Below, piece by piece: positions 48,373-57,455 of a stretch of 64,000 nt of DNA. The notes under the pieces were generated by a model. That model saw only the letters and a list, made by a program, of their open reading frames with translations, was not told the DNA's origin and searched no databases. Within the stretch, counting starts at the first letter, position 1. Each line of letters starts with the position of its first letter. Made by a program: the position numbers and the translations under genes. This DNA comes from Saprospiraceae bacterium (GTDB taxonomy: Bacteria > Bacteroidota > Bacteroidia > Chitinophagales > Saprospiraceae): contig JAKVCV010000020.1 of NCBI GenBank assembly GCA_022448945.1, positions 22,077 through 86,076 on the forward strand, written 5' to 3'.

Positions 48373-50898
48373 TTATTCAGATCCAACATTCAGCTCTGAT
48401 TTCTTCTTAGCCCACCAAAAACACAATCCATAAAACAGAAAAGAAAAAATACTAATCCATTTACCTAACAGGAAATAAGGTGTTTCATATTTTAACTCAA
48501 TTGTATGTGTTCCGCTGGTAAGCATTAACCCAGAAAAACCAACATTAACTCTATGAATTTTTGTTTTCTTATTGTCTACAATAGCTGTCCATCCTTTATC
48601 CAAGGGCATAGAAAAAAATAACATCTTATCCTTACTAAGTGTTATACTTCCTGAAAACTTAGAATTTGAAAAACTACTGAGTTGAAATGCTTCTTGTTTT
48701 CTATTTTTAACATCCTCTGACAAGGTTAGCTCCGTATATTTAGAAGGATTAATATTTAAAGTGTCAAATTTTTCGAGTTTTGAAATTATTTCTTCGTTAT
48801 CATTTTCTATTACTACTGACTTTAATAATGTGATATCCTTAGAAATTCTATTTTTTTCTATTTTATCAAAATCACTTCTAAGAATCATCTTATCATAGGT
48901 AAACCCAAAAGGGAGAAAATTTTGATTCTGAAATATTGATACATCGCCAAATGTTTTAAGAAACTTATATCCTACACCCATTGGTTTCTGCGATCCTGTT
49001 TTAGTCAAAACATATTTATTACTAACCAACATACTCAATAATTGACGAGATCCAACACCCGGTGCCCAACGCGTATGATTTTCATTCGTTTGGTCAATAA
49101 CATCCAAAGCGCCCAAAAATCTTATATAATTAAGCTGATTAAAAGAATGGTAAGACTTTGACCCCTTATATCCTTGTACTTTAGCATCATTGATACTGTT
49201 GTGGATTGCCAAACCTGAATGATACTGGAATTTTTCTACTCTATGAAAAGAATTATCAATAGATTTAATATATTTAATTGCGTCTACTGTGTAATCATTA
49301 TAGCCGACTTTATCTGTAGTGAATTCACGTGCAGTAGCAATTGATCTGTCATTTAAAGTAGGTTTGGCAACAGATATCAAATCTAGACATAACAAAACTA
49401 AAAACAATATACTACATACAGGTCGAAATACTTTAATAGACCATCCTGCGATTACAATGACATTGAAAAACAAAAGTAAATACAGAAAACTTCTTGTAGA
49501 TTCATTAACAACTACTATTTCTGTATTAACCACAGAAAAGAGTAAATAGAAAGCGCCTAAAGATCCTAATCCTAATCCTAGCCAACTAAATCTATCCTCT
49601 TTAAAGATAAAATGAATTGATTTAATGCACAGAAATATTATGATAAAGATTACAAACAAAGAGTAAAACCTAAAATAATCACCAGCAAATAACCAAAACG
49701 TATATCTAAAATATGGCAAAACCAAAGGTAAAAGATATAAACCAAACAAGCTTCCATAAAGTATGCGTTCTTTTTTTGTAAAAAAAATAAATGCTTGAGG
49801 AGCCAAGATTAACGTCCCCAGACCACAGTATATAGCAGGAGCCTCCAAATAGTTCATTGCACCTTTGAAAATGTAAGAATTATCAACCAACAAATTTGTT
49901 GAAAAAAGTCTGGCTTTTGTTGTAGCCCATAAATTAGGATCTACCCAATCAAATACAGCCTTAGACTGGAGTGTTGCAAAAAAATTAGACTCCCCTAGAA
50001 CCCTAGGACTATTGAGCATTAAATCTATAGAAGGAAGGAACAATATTGCACCCATAGCTAATGCCAAAAAACCTAAACCAATCAATTGCAAATATTTTAT
50101 TCCCAGATTTTTCCAGTTAAAATTGTTCATTAACAGAATTCTAACTGTTCCATAAGTTCCAATAAGAACACCCATTATATAAACATCAAGAGGCTGAGAC
50201 ATTGAAACCAACATTAATACAAACGGAAACATTGCCCATTTACCTAAGAGCAAGAACCTTTCAAATGCCAAAAGCATCATTGCAAAATATAAGCCTTCTA
50301 TTGTAAAAACAAACCAACCACTACCTAATATCATAAATCCGCTAAAAGCATAAATCAATCCTCCACATACAGATGCTAGATATGCAATTCGCATAGTACG
50401 AAGATATGCATAAAAGCATATCCCTGAAAGCACCACTTTGAGGGCTTCAATGTATGCTAAACCCTCAATTATAGAATCTTTCCCCGTCAGATATAACAAC
50501 CAAATAAATGGATCTCCTTTACTACCCAACATAATATCCTGCCCCAAACCAGTAGCAAAAGACCAGGAGGGAAAAACACCCTCTTGCTCCCAGGTTTCGG
50601 CATTCCAATAGTAATTAGGATAAAAAATATTAATACTATCACTCCCTATATCTTTAAATAGAAATATATTATCGGTAAACCAAAAGGTGCCAAAGACAAT
50701 TAGGGTCATAACACATAATAATCCGAGAAGCAAATACAATGAATTGGCCCTTAAGGTCTGCTCAAAGTAATCTGATACAATTGATTTAGATGGTAACAGC
50801 TCCTGCTTAACCTTAATGACAGTTGATTCGGAAGATCGTTTTTTCCTTTCCTTTTTAGGTGATTTTTTCTTTGAAGATTTATTTTTTTTCTTTGGCAT
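48373..50898 (-). CDS. YfhO-family polytopic membrane glycosyltransferase
   Basis: 841 residues. The N-terminus (1-35) is a lysine-rich cytoplasmic tail, then about 12-14 membrane segments. The first periplasmic loop has the YfhO/GT-C-like GSDSINIFYPNYYWNAETWEQEG with acidic residues. A periplasmic domain sits near the C-terminus (about 560-800) before a last segment. Related proteins transfer sugars from polyprenyl phosphates to surface glycans; the adjacent convergent GT2 gene would supply such a donor. Substrate unproven. Confidence 0.87.
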   Translation of the reverse strand: MPKKKNKSSKKKSPKKERKKRSSESTVIKVKQELLPSKSIVSDYFEQTLRANSLYLLLGLLCVMTLIVFGTFWFTDNIFLFKDIGSDSINIFYPNYYWNAETWEQEGVFPSWSFATGLGQDIMLGSKGDPFIWLLYLTGKDSIIEGLAYIEALKVVLSGICFYAYLRTMRIAYLASVCGGLIYAFSGFMILGSGWFVFTIEGLYFAMMLLAFERFLLLGKWAMFPFVLMLVSMSQPLDVYIMGVLIGTYGTVRILLMNNFNWKNLGIKYLQLIGLGFLALAMGAILFLPSIDLMLNSPRVLGESNFFATLQSKAVFDWVDPNLWATTKARLFSTNLLVDNSYIFKGAMNYLEAPAIYCGLGTLILAPQAFIFFTKKERILYGSLFGLYLLPLVLPYFRYTFWLFAGDYFRFYSLFVIFIIIFLCIKSIHFIFKEDRFSWLGLGLGSLGAFYLLFSVVNTEIVVVNESTRSFLYLLLFFNVIVIAGWSIKVFRPVCSILFLVLLCLDLISVAKPTLNDRSIATAREFTTDKVGYNDYTVDAIKYIKSIDNSFHRVEKFQYHSGLAIHNSINDAKVQGYKGSKSYHSFNQLNYIRFLGALDVIDQTNENHTRWAPGVGSRQLLSMLVSNKYVLTKTGSQKPMGVGYKFLKTFGDVSIFQNQNFLPFGFTYDKMILRSDFDKIEKNRISKDITLLKSVVIENDNEEIISKLEKFDTLNINPSKYTELTLSEDVKNRKQEAFQLSSFSNSKFSGSITLSKDKMLFFSMPLDKGWTAIVDNKKTKIHRVNVGFSGLMLTSGTHTIELKYETPYFLLGKWISIFSFLFYGLCFWWAKKKSELNVGSE

Positions 50899-50976
50899 AC
50901 AAAGGAAAAATTTTTTTCATATAAAAGGCTCTTTTATTATAATAACTAAAGTAATAAAATTAACCTTAAAAACACA

Positions 50977-51005
50977 ATAGCCTTTTCTTTGAAAGAAAAG
51001 GCTAT
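50977..51005 (-). terminator. Terminator of the ExbB-ExbD operon
   Basis: Stem ATAGCCTTTTC / GAAAAGGCTAT with a 7-base loop, 34 bases downstream of the second ExbD gene, followed on minus by a T-rich stretch. Long AT-GC stem, good candidate. Confidence 0.8.
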
Positions 51006-51038
51006 AATTATTTTATTATAAAAATAAGTAAAAGTCAA

Positions 51039-51515
51039 CTATTCAAGTTCTCCAGCATCAGATGCCAAATAACTTACCTTACGAAAATTCACTTTTCTTA
51101 ATTCTGTTTTTACTTCAGTAACAATTCCCATTTTTACTTCTTTATCTACACGCATAGCACAAGTCATAGCTTTGCGTAGTTTTGGATTAGATAACTTCTC
51201 AATTTCATTCGCTATAAAAAAGGGTATTTGAGAGGGAGTTGCAAATTGATCATTTAGTTGAATACGTGGTGCAGTTCCTAAAACAGCGGCATATTTAGGT
51301 ATTGGGGAACCAATATAAACATGACTAACTAACGATTTCTTTTCTAGCTTCTGTAATTCTGTAGCTGCAGGAACCTGAATCTTCACCTTCATCTCACTGT
51401 CTCTCATTTTAGTTACTACCATAAAGAAAAACAACAACATAAAAACAATATCCGGTAAAGAAGCAGTAGTTATACCAGGTGCACCTTTAGAACCTTTTTT
51501 CTTAAATTTAGACAT
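51039..51515 (-). CDS. exbD: ExbD-type biopolymer transport protein (second copy)
   Basis: 158 residues. One N-terminal membrane segment (about 20-38) with the protonated Asp22 in LPDIVFMLLFFFMVVTK, and a periplasmic domain. A Lys/Gly-rich N-terminus (MSKFKKKGSKG). Part of an operon ExbB-X-ExbD-ExbD with 165 bases to the first ExbD. Works with ExbB to convert proton motive force into movement of TonB-like proteins. Two ExbD-like genes beside one ExbB is the usual Bacteroidota set. Confidence 0.92.
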   Translation of the reverse strand: MSKFKKKGSKGAPGITTASLPDIVFMLLFFFMVVTKMRDSEMKVKIQVPAATELQKLEKKSLVSHVYIGSPIPKYAAVLGTAPRIQLNDQFATPSQIPFFIANEIEKLSNPKLRKAMTCAMRVDKEVKMGIVTEVKTELRKVNFRKVSYLASDAGELE

Positions 51516-51680
51516 AATTTTATGTAAAAATAAATATTTTAAATTTAATAAAAGTCTTATTCAAATCGAATTTAAAAGGAGTTATTCCTCTTAAAAGTAT
51601 AAGACTTAAATATCTCCGTTAATAACCAATGACCATTTTAATAATATAATTGTTGATCATTAATATGATTATTATATAAT

Positions 51681-52220
51681 TTATCCTTTCAGTAAATCCG
51701 AAGGTTCTGCTTCTGATATCACTAAAGGTATTTCTTTACGAATTGCCTGTCTTTCTTTCTTTGTTAAATCTTTATATGAACGACCAAACTGCTCTTTTGA
51801 GGACTCTTCCCAAAGTTGATTGTATGCAGCCTTCAATTGATTGTATACCGTAACGTACATCTCATAGGATGTGCCATTATCATTCAGTATTGAGATAATA
51901 GCTTTCTTAGGGGATTCTGATGAATTAGGATCTTTCCCCCTATTAGTAATAAAGGTAATTGCCTTCTCTTTTATTGACAAGACATCTGGGCATTGCTTTC
52001 CCCGAACCAATAATTCATTATTACCATTTATTTGAACAGAAAACACATTACGTTTATTTTTCTCTACAGGCGGTGGTGGTTCTTCAACATAGGGTGGTAA
52101 TAACACACTTAGCCCTGAGTCTGTCTGTATAGTGGTGGTCACAAGAAAGAATATCAACAGCAAAAAAGCAATATCAGCCATTGAACCTGCATTGATTTCC
52201 GGTAAATCTCTTTTAGCCAT
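51681..52220 (-). CDS. exbD: ExbD-type biopolymer transport protein (first copy)
   Basis: 179 residues. One N-terminal membrane segment with Asp16 in SMADIAFLLLIFFLVTT, followed by a periplasmic domain starting with a proline-rich PPYVEEPPPPVE linker. Ten bases from the preceding unknown membrane gene. Partner of the ExbB gene, see the operon. Confidence 0.93.
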   Translation of the reverse strand: MAKRDLPEINAGSMADIAFLLLIFFLVTTTIQTDSGLSVLLPPYVEEPPPPVEKNKRNVFSVQINGNNELLVRGKQCPDVLSIKEKAITFITNRGKDPNSSESPKKAIISILNDNGTSYEMYVTVYNQLKAAYNQLWEESSKEQFGRSYKDLTKKERQAIRKEIPLVISEAEPSDLLKG

Positions 52221-52230
52221 TATTCTAAGC

Positions 52231-52743
52231 TTAAGATTGTTTTATAAAATCACGTCCTGCTGCCAAAAGCATGGCAAGTGATGCTAATAGCATCATGATA
52301 TAACCAAATTTAATCATCCCATCAGCAAAACGCAAACCAGAAGATTGTGTTACACCTTCTTCAAACTTCACATCCAATGCTAAAAGTGTAGGGTCACTAT
52401 TTACCAATTCAGTTGTAAGAGAGCCATCACCCATTGAATAAGAAATAAAGAAAAGAACTAATAGAACTCCAAATGCTATAAGACCCTTTACGGATTCTTT
52501 TGGGTTTCTAGCAACATACATTCCAGAAAATGCAACTACCAAAATTATAGCTAAGCACACTAAAAAATAAGTTGTGAACAAGCCAAAATCAAAAATTGAA
52601 AGTTCATACAATTCTTTTTCGGTAGGGTTAAACTCTGGATACCCGGAAAGAATAATTACATACATTAATAGACATAAGATTGTTCCTAATCCAAACCCAA
52701 TAGCAACACCGTATTTTTTGAGAAACTGATATGCTCCAGTCAT
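52231..52743 (-). CDS. Unknown membrane protein in the ExbB-ExbD operon
   Basis: 170 residues with four hydrophobic segments (about 13-32, 50-72, 84-102, 145-165). The middle loop after residue 105 is periplasmic-looking (acidic). Encoded between ExbB and ExbD with gaps of 33 and 10 bases, so it is translated with them. This third gene is a regular member of such Bacteroidota operons and may be an accessory of the motor; no function is known to me. Confidence 0.85.
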   Translation of the reverse strand: MTGAYQFLKKYGVAIGFGLGTILCLLMYVIILSGYPEFNPTEKELYELSIFDFGLFTTYFLVCLAIILVVAFSGMYVARNPKESVKGLIAFGVLLVLFFISYSMGDGSLTTELVNSDPTLLALDVKFEEGVTQSSGLRFADGMIKFGYIMMLLASLAMLLAAGRDFIKQS

Positions 52744-52775
52744 GATATTCTCTAGATTTATTCTTTAATCAAAAA

Positions 52776-53612
52776 TTATTCAGTAGCATCTGTACTTGTT
52801 GTAGGCATTTGCTTGTTATCGATAAGAATATCAACAAGGCCAATAGTAGCATCTTCCATAGAATTAACTAAACTATCTACTTTTGAAGTAATATAATTAT
52901 AGAAAATCTGAAGAATAATAGCCGTAATCAAACCAAAAACTGTAGTCAGTAGAGCCACTTTAATACCACCAGCAACCATTGAAGGTTGAATATCACCTGC
53001 TTTTTGAATAGAATCAAAAGCATCAATCATACCTAATACTGTTCCCATAAATCCTAACATAGGTGCCAATGCAATAAACAGTGCTAACCAAACAAGTCCT
53101 TTCTCTAATAAGCCCATTTGTACACTTCCATTAGATACTATCGCTTTTTCAACAGCATCAATTCCATCATCTACACGTTTTAGACCTTCACCCAAAACTT
53201 CAGCAGTAGGACCAGGAGTGGCTTTGCAAATATTCTTTGCTTCATCAATATTCCCATTGGCTATAGCACCTTCAAGATCTGAAACAAGTTTTTTAGTATT
53301 AACAGTAGCTAAACTAAGTGTAATAATACGCTCAATAGCGATAGCTAACCCAAGAATAAGACAAACGAGAACGATAGCCATAAATTGCCATCCACCATCT
53401 ATAAAATTCTTCTTAATTTTCTGATGTGCAGAACGTTCTATAATTGGTTCAGTAGGAACCGGAGGAGTCTCTTCTACTACAGGATCTTCCTGTGGCACTT
53501 CTTCAGTGTTAACAATCGTGTCAGGATCATCAGAATCTTGAGCAATAACAGTGTTATTGTAGGTACATACACTCAAAAATAGTGCAAAAAATAAAACTAA
53601 AACCTTTTTCAT
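52776..53612 (-). CDS. exbB: ExbB/TolQ/MotA proton-channel protein with N-terminal extension
   Basis: 278 residues. A signal-like segment (1-24), then an acidic Pro/Glu linker (25-58), then the ExbB core: membrane segments at about 75-94, 170-200 and 215-245 with the conserved LAPMLGFMGTVLGMIDAF and AGGIKVALLTTVFGL. Forms the stator of the TonB system with the ExbD genes. The four TBDTs in the window could be powered by this complex; tonB itself is not here. The N-terminal extension is unusual relative to E. coli ExbB. Confidence 0.93.
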   Translation of the reverse strand: MKKVLVLFFALFLSVCTYNNTVIAQDSDDPDTIVNTEEVPQEDPVVEETPPVPTEPIIERSAHQKIKKNFIDGGWQFMAIVLVCLILGLAIAIERIITLSLATVNTKKLVSDLEGAIANGNIDEAKNICKATPGPTAEVLGEGLKRVDDGIDAVEKAIVSNGSVQMGLLEKGLVWLALFIALAPMLGFMGTVLGMIDAFDSIQKAGDIQPSMVAGGIKVALLTTVFGLITAIILQIFYNYITSKVDSLVNSMEDATIGLVDILIDNKQMPTTSTDATE

Positions 53613-54111
53613 AGTAATATGGATGGTTTGCGAAAGTTATAAACAAAAATTATTTTCAAAAAAGTATCTTTTAACCAATCAGAACTTATTTTAGTCTGAT
53701 AATTTTTTATGTGCCGAAAACTAATAATTTCTACAAAATTATGATCAGTCTATGGCGGAGAGAGCGGGATTCGAACCCGCGGTACCCGCAAAGGCACACA
53801 CGCTTTCCAAGCGTGCCCGATAAACCGCTCTGGCACCTCTCCTAGTGTTTTTTATATAAAAACCATTAAGAGGATTTCTACATAAAGCACAAAAATTGTA
53901 AATATATAGGACAAAACAAAATTTTAAGATGCGAATATCCAAGTTTTTTTTGCTAGTCGGATAATTCAACAAGAATATCAAAGATAACTTCTGCTAAAAT
54001 ACAGAAGAAAAAACTATGTTTATACAAAATATTAAAGAACAATAGAATACAGGGGAAGTGCTATAATAGATGTAGATTATTTTTACTTTGGTGCAATACT
54101 AAAAAATATTT
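53613..54111. other. 499-base stretch with only a tRNA
   Basis: Contains tRNA-Ser at 53753-53842. The minus-strand open frame that crosses the tRNA does not look like a gene. Nothing else recognised. Confidence 0.5.
53753..53842 (-). tRNA. tRNA-Ser (GGA anticodon)
   Basis: On minus, a 90-nt class II tRNA: acceptor GGAGAGG pairing with TCTCTCC, discriminator G, encoded CCA. The anticodon stem is CACGC / GCGTG with loop TTGGAAA, anticodon GGA, reading serine UCC/UCU. A long variable arm follows (typical of Ser). T-arm GCGGG-TTCGAAT-CCCGC is perfect. Identity is clear. Confidence 0.97.
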
Positions 54112-54588
54112 TTATTCTGTTTTCTGGCTTTCATTTATCTTTTTGATCAATAAACCCGTGATAACAGCATAGACTAAGTGTAGGAGTATATATAAGCCTG
54201 TAAAAAGAAGAGTTAATGCTAGAGTTATTGATATGGGCGCCAAATCGTTATATTTCATGCCTTTCAAAAAACTAATTCCAATAAATAAGACAAATGCCAC
54301 CAAGATTAGTCTGCTCGACCAAAAATTTGACAATAACTCTTTCCCATTAATTTCGCCATCTTGATATCGTATTAATTTTCGGCGCCATCCTCCAACCACC
54401 ACAAATGGTATAAGAATGGTGTAAAAGAAATAAACCATTAAGGCCAAAATATTGTGCTCTGATGAAAAAAACACCAAAAGAACTAATAGATTGAATAAGA
54501 TAAAATAGATACCAAAAATCAGGTATTCTAAATAAATAAGTTTTGTTGTCCGGATGACATTTTTGTCTTGATGGTCTAATATTCCCAT
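54112..54588 (-). CDS. Small four-helix membrane protein
   Basis: 158 residues from the ATG at 54588; a TTG upstream at 54609 would overlap the SDR stop. Four hydrophobic segments (about 18-40, 48-68, 92-112, 118-142) and a short charged C-terminal tail. It lies immediately downstream of the SDR gene in the same direction (13 bases apart), probably co-transcribed. Family not recognised. Confidence 0.78.
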   Translation of the reverse strand: MGILDHQDKNVIRTTKLIYLEYLIFGIYFILFNLLVLLVFFSSEHNILALMVYFFYTILIPFVVVGGWRRKLIRYQDGEINGKELLSNFWSSRLILVAFVLFIGISFLKGMKYNDLAPISITLALTLLFTGLYILLHLVYAVITGLLIKKINESQKTE

Positions 54589-54601
54589 TATATTCAAATA
54601 A

Positions 54602-55426
54602 TTAAACAAAGAAATCAGGCATCAGATCTTTAGTTAGATCAACAGCATACTTATCAAGATTCGTAATTCCCTCTGCTGCCAAAACCTCATCATCAACAAA
54701 GAAATTACCCGTAGAAGACGTGCTGTCTTTGCAAAGAATATAATATGCTGCATCAGCAATAATATCTGGGGTGCGAGACTGCCTTGATAAAGCATCGCCA
54801 CCTAATAGATTGCGAACAGCTGCAGTATCTATAGTAGTTCTTGGCCAAAGTGCATTTACGGCTATCCCAAAATCCTTAAATTCTTCTGCATGGCCCAAAA
54901 CACACATACTCATTCCAAATTTTGCCATTGTATATGCTACGTGATTTGCAAACCATTTTGCTTCCATATTTAATGGAGGGGATAAATTTAATACGTGTGG
55001 ATTGTTAGCTTTTTTAAGATAAGGTAAGCAGAGCTTAGTACAAAGAAAAGTGCCTCTGGTATTAACCGAGTGCATCAAATCATAACGCTTCATACTAACA
55101 TGTTCAGTAGACGACAAATTAATAGCACTGGCATTATTGATTAGAATATCAATTCCACCAAATTCAGCTACTGCCTTGTCTACTGCTTGTTGTACTAATT
55201 CCTCACTTCGTATATCAACTATAACTGGCAGAGCATTTCCCCCTGCAGCTATCATTTCTTCAGCTGCTGTATATACTGTCCCTGGCAATTTCGGATGAGG
55301 TTCTGCAGTTTTGGCAGCTACAACAATATTAGCACCCTCAGAAGCTAGTTTTAGACCAATTGCTTTACCTATCCCACGACTAGATCCAGTAATAAAAACA
55401 GTTTTTCCTTCAAATACACGACTCAT
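54602..55426 (-). CDS. SDR oxidoreductase, HSDL2-like
   Basis: 274 residues. Rossmann motif TGSSRGIGKAIG at about 13-24, then AAKTAEPHPKLPGT, the signature phrase of HSDL2-like short-chain dehydrogenases, and NNASAI. Catalytic Tyr and Lys in VAYTMAKFGM with the Ser in LNLSPP. HSDL2-like SDRs are linked to fatty-acid metabolism, but the substrate is unknown. Lacks the C-terminal SCP2 domain of human HSDL2. Confidence 0.93.
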   Translation of the reverse strand: MSRVFEGKTVFITGSSRGIGKAIGLKLASEGANIVVAAKTAEPHPKLPGTVYTAAEEMIAAGGNALPVIVDIRSEELVQQAVDKAVAEFGGIDILINNASAINLSSTEHVSMKRYDLMHSVNTRGTFLCTKLCLPYLKKANNPHVLNLSPPLNMEAKWFANHVAYTMAKFGMSMCVLGHAEEFKDFGIAVNALWPRTTIDTAAVRNLLGGDALSRQSRTPDIIADAAYYILCKDSTSSTGNFFVDDEVLAAEGITNLDKYAVDLTKDLMPDFFV

Positions 55427-55630
55427 AGTTAATAATTTATGACAGAAATTAGCTTTTATTACACAAAAAAAGAAGGGTACAAAAACTATAATTTCTTTGC
55501 TCTTAAAAATTAGTTTGATTCTAAGTCCAAATTAATGAAAAGTCTCAGAGAAGCAAATATAAAATAATAAAAATTCATTCTCATTATTTATAAAGATGAA
55601 AGTTAATGGGTATAGTTTATTTAGATTATG

Positions 55631-56290
55631 TTACAAAGAAGATGCTAAGTTAAGATGCTGACTTATAACGTTCCATTGTGCCATATGCTCACCTGCCCAG
55701 CTTATAGAATCTACATCTATAATTTTGTTTTTCGAATTATCAAAAGCCTGACATAATTGTCCCTTATTATAAAGAAATATATACGCATTTTCCTCTACAA
55801 TAACAGGACCATTTTCAGAAACCTTTTCAACCAGTATAATCACTTCAACTCCAATTAATTCATCCTTATGAACAAAAAATCGCTTTCCTCCAATTGGTTC
55901 ACCATCGAAATAATCAGCATAAATTTGAACAAAATCATTGGTATCCCTTAAAATTGCGAGTTCTGCAAAATCCACTTTAGTGCCAAGAAATAATGTTAAA
56001 TCTGTCTCTTCTATAAAAGATTGATTCGTGTCGCCCATACTTTTAAAAGTCTCATTTAACTGTTTAAGGAGATTAATAAGACTGTCTAAAGAAGGTAATG
56101 TATCTTCTTCTTCTACTTCTAATTGAACAATAGTATCGATAAAAATAGTATCTTGATTGGAGATATCTGGATATATATTAACAGGTTTTACTAATTGGAT
56201 TTCACTACGAACTGGTTTAGGTTGTTCATTGCAAGCGGTAAGACACCACAAAAGACAGATTAACACATTACCACAAAAATATCTTTTCAT
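55631..56290 (-). CDS. Lipoprotein of unknown function
   Basis: 219 residues with lipoprotein signal and modification Cys20 (CLTAC). The acidic region (about 35-75) is a spacer, and the rest is strand-rich with a DLTLFLGTKVDFAEL segment and an IFLYNKGQLCQAF strand. No family recognised. Confidence 0.7.
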   Translation of the reverse strand: MKRYFCGNVLICLLWCLTACNEQPKPVRSEIQLVKPVNIYPDISNQDTIFIDTIVQLEVEEEDTLPSLDSLINLLKQLNETFKSMGDTNQSFIEETDLTLFLGTKVDFAELAILRDTNDFVQIYADYFDGEPIGGKRFFVHKDELIGVEVIILVEKVSENGPVIVEENAYIFLYNKGQLCQAFDNSKNKIIDVDSISWAGEHMAQWNVISQHLNLASSL

Positions 56291-56462
56291 TGCCTTGCTT
56301 AGATTGAATTATTTAAATAATAATGTTGAGTTATTAGATATATTTCCTCAGAAAATTGAAGTTACAAATTTTACTTCTGTTTAATCTTTTTTATGTACGG
56401 GAATCAACTCTATAAGTTTTAAATAACTTAAACCTATCTATAAATTATTTTTTTTGTAACTA

Positions 56463-56498
56463 AAAAGGGCTTGTAATTTTAAAATTACAAGCCCTTTT
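56463..56498. terminator. Terminator at the end of the atp operon
   Basis: Perfect 18-bp arms AAAAGGGCTTGTAATTTT and its complement, directly abutting (functional loop about 4-8 bases), with A-run before and T-run after. It lies 20 bases past the atpG stop on minus, and is usable in both directions. Confidence 0.9.
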
Positions 56499-56518
56499 AA
56501 ATATATAATCACTTAATA

Positions 56519-57418
56519 CTATGCACCTTCTAAAGCAGCGACACCACCCACAATTTCTGAAATCTCTGCAGTAATTGCTTCCTGGCGTGCTTTATTATAA
56601 TTAATTTTTAATTCTTTCAATATCTCATCTGCATTTTCTGTGGCTTTATCCATTGCTGTCATTCTTGCTCCTTGCTCAGATGCATTAGAATCAAGAATAG
56701 TCTTATGAAACTGCGTTTTAAGAATTGTAGGCACCAAATATTCCAATAATTCTTCCTGATTAGGCTCAAATATAAAATCTGCTACTTCGCTGCTATCAGT
56801 ATCTTCATCAACTTCCATTTTAGCTACAGGCAAAAAAGGCTCTACTGTAAAATTTTGAACTGCAGGATTTTTAAATTGACCGTAGACAATATCGATTGAA
56901 TCATATTTGCCATCTTCAAATTCCTTCATCAATTTTCCAGAAACTCCAGAAGAATGTTCAAATGAAAAATCTTTACCCACTAATTCAATATAATCTGTAA
57001 TAAAATTTGCATTTTTTACTCGATTCTTAAGGTAACCATATCCCTTTTTACCAATAAAAAGATATGTTAGATTACCTGATTTGTATTGTTCATTATATTT
57101 ACCTTCAGAGAGACTCAAAGATAATTTACTGACGTTACTATTAAAACCACCACACAAACCTCTATTGGAAGTAATGACAACAACCAATGCATTTTTAACA
57201 GGGCGTTCAACACCGAACGAGGTCTCTGCACCTCCCTGCAACCCAGAAAGAATATTTGCCAACATAGCACTTAGCTTATTGGAATAAGGACGCATATCTA
57301 AAATCGCCTGTTGTGCTCTACGTAATTTAGCTGCAGCAACCATTTTCATGGCCTTGGTTATTTGTTGTGTAGATATAACCGAAGAAATACGTTCTCTTAC
57401 TTCTTTTAAGTTCGCCAT
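56519..57418 (-). CDS. atpG: ATP synthase gamma subunit
   Basis: 299 residues. N-terminal MANLKEVRERISSVISTQQI with TKAMKMVAAAKLRRAQ and C-terminal LNYNKARQEAITAEISEIVGGVAAL are the coiled-coil shaft that rotates inside the alpha/beta ring; the middle domain has the SNRGLCGGFN motif. Last gene of the operon; 37 bases after atpA. The beta and epsilon genes are not nearby. Confidence 0.96.
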   Translation of the reverse strand: MANLKEVRERISSVISTQQITKAMKMVAAAKLRRAQQAILDMRPYSNKLSAMLANILSGLQGGAETSFGVERPVKNALVVVITSNRGLCGGFNSNVSKLSLSLSEGKYNEQYKSGNLTYLFIGKKGYGYLKNRVKNANFITDYIELVGKDFSFEHSSGVSGKLMKEFEDGKYDSIDIVYGQFKNPAVQNFTVEPFLPVAKMEVDEDTDSSEVADFIFEPNQEELLEYLVPTILKTQFHKTILDSNASEQGARMTAMDKATENADEILKELKINYNKARQEAITAEISEIVGGVAALEGA

Positions 57419-57455
57419 TTTTCTATTGTAGTTTGGTTATAATATTAAAAGAAAA

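Noticed and set aside
53745..53981. Minus-strand open frame of 78 codons near the tRNA
   Set aside because: It contains the whole tRNA-Ser gene and has no independent coding signal.
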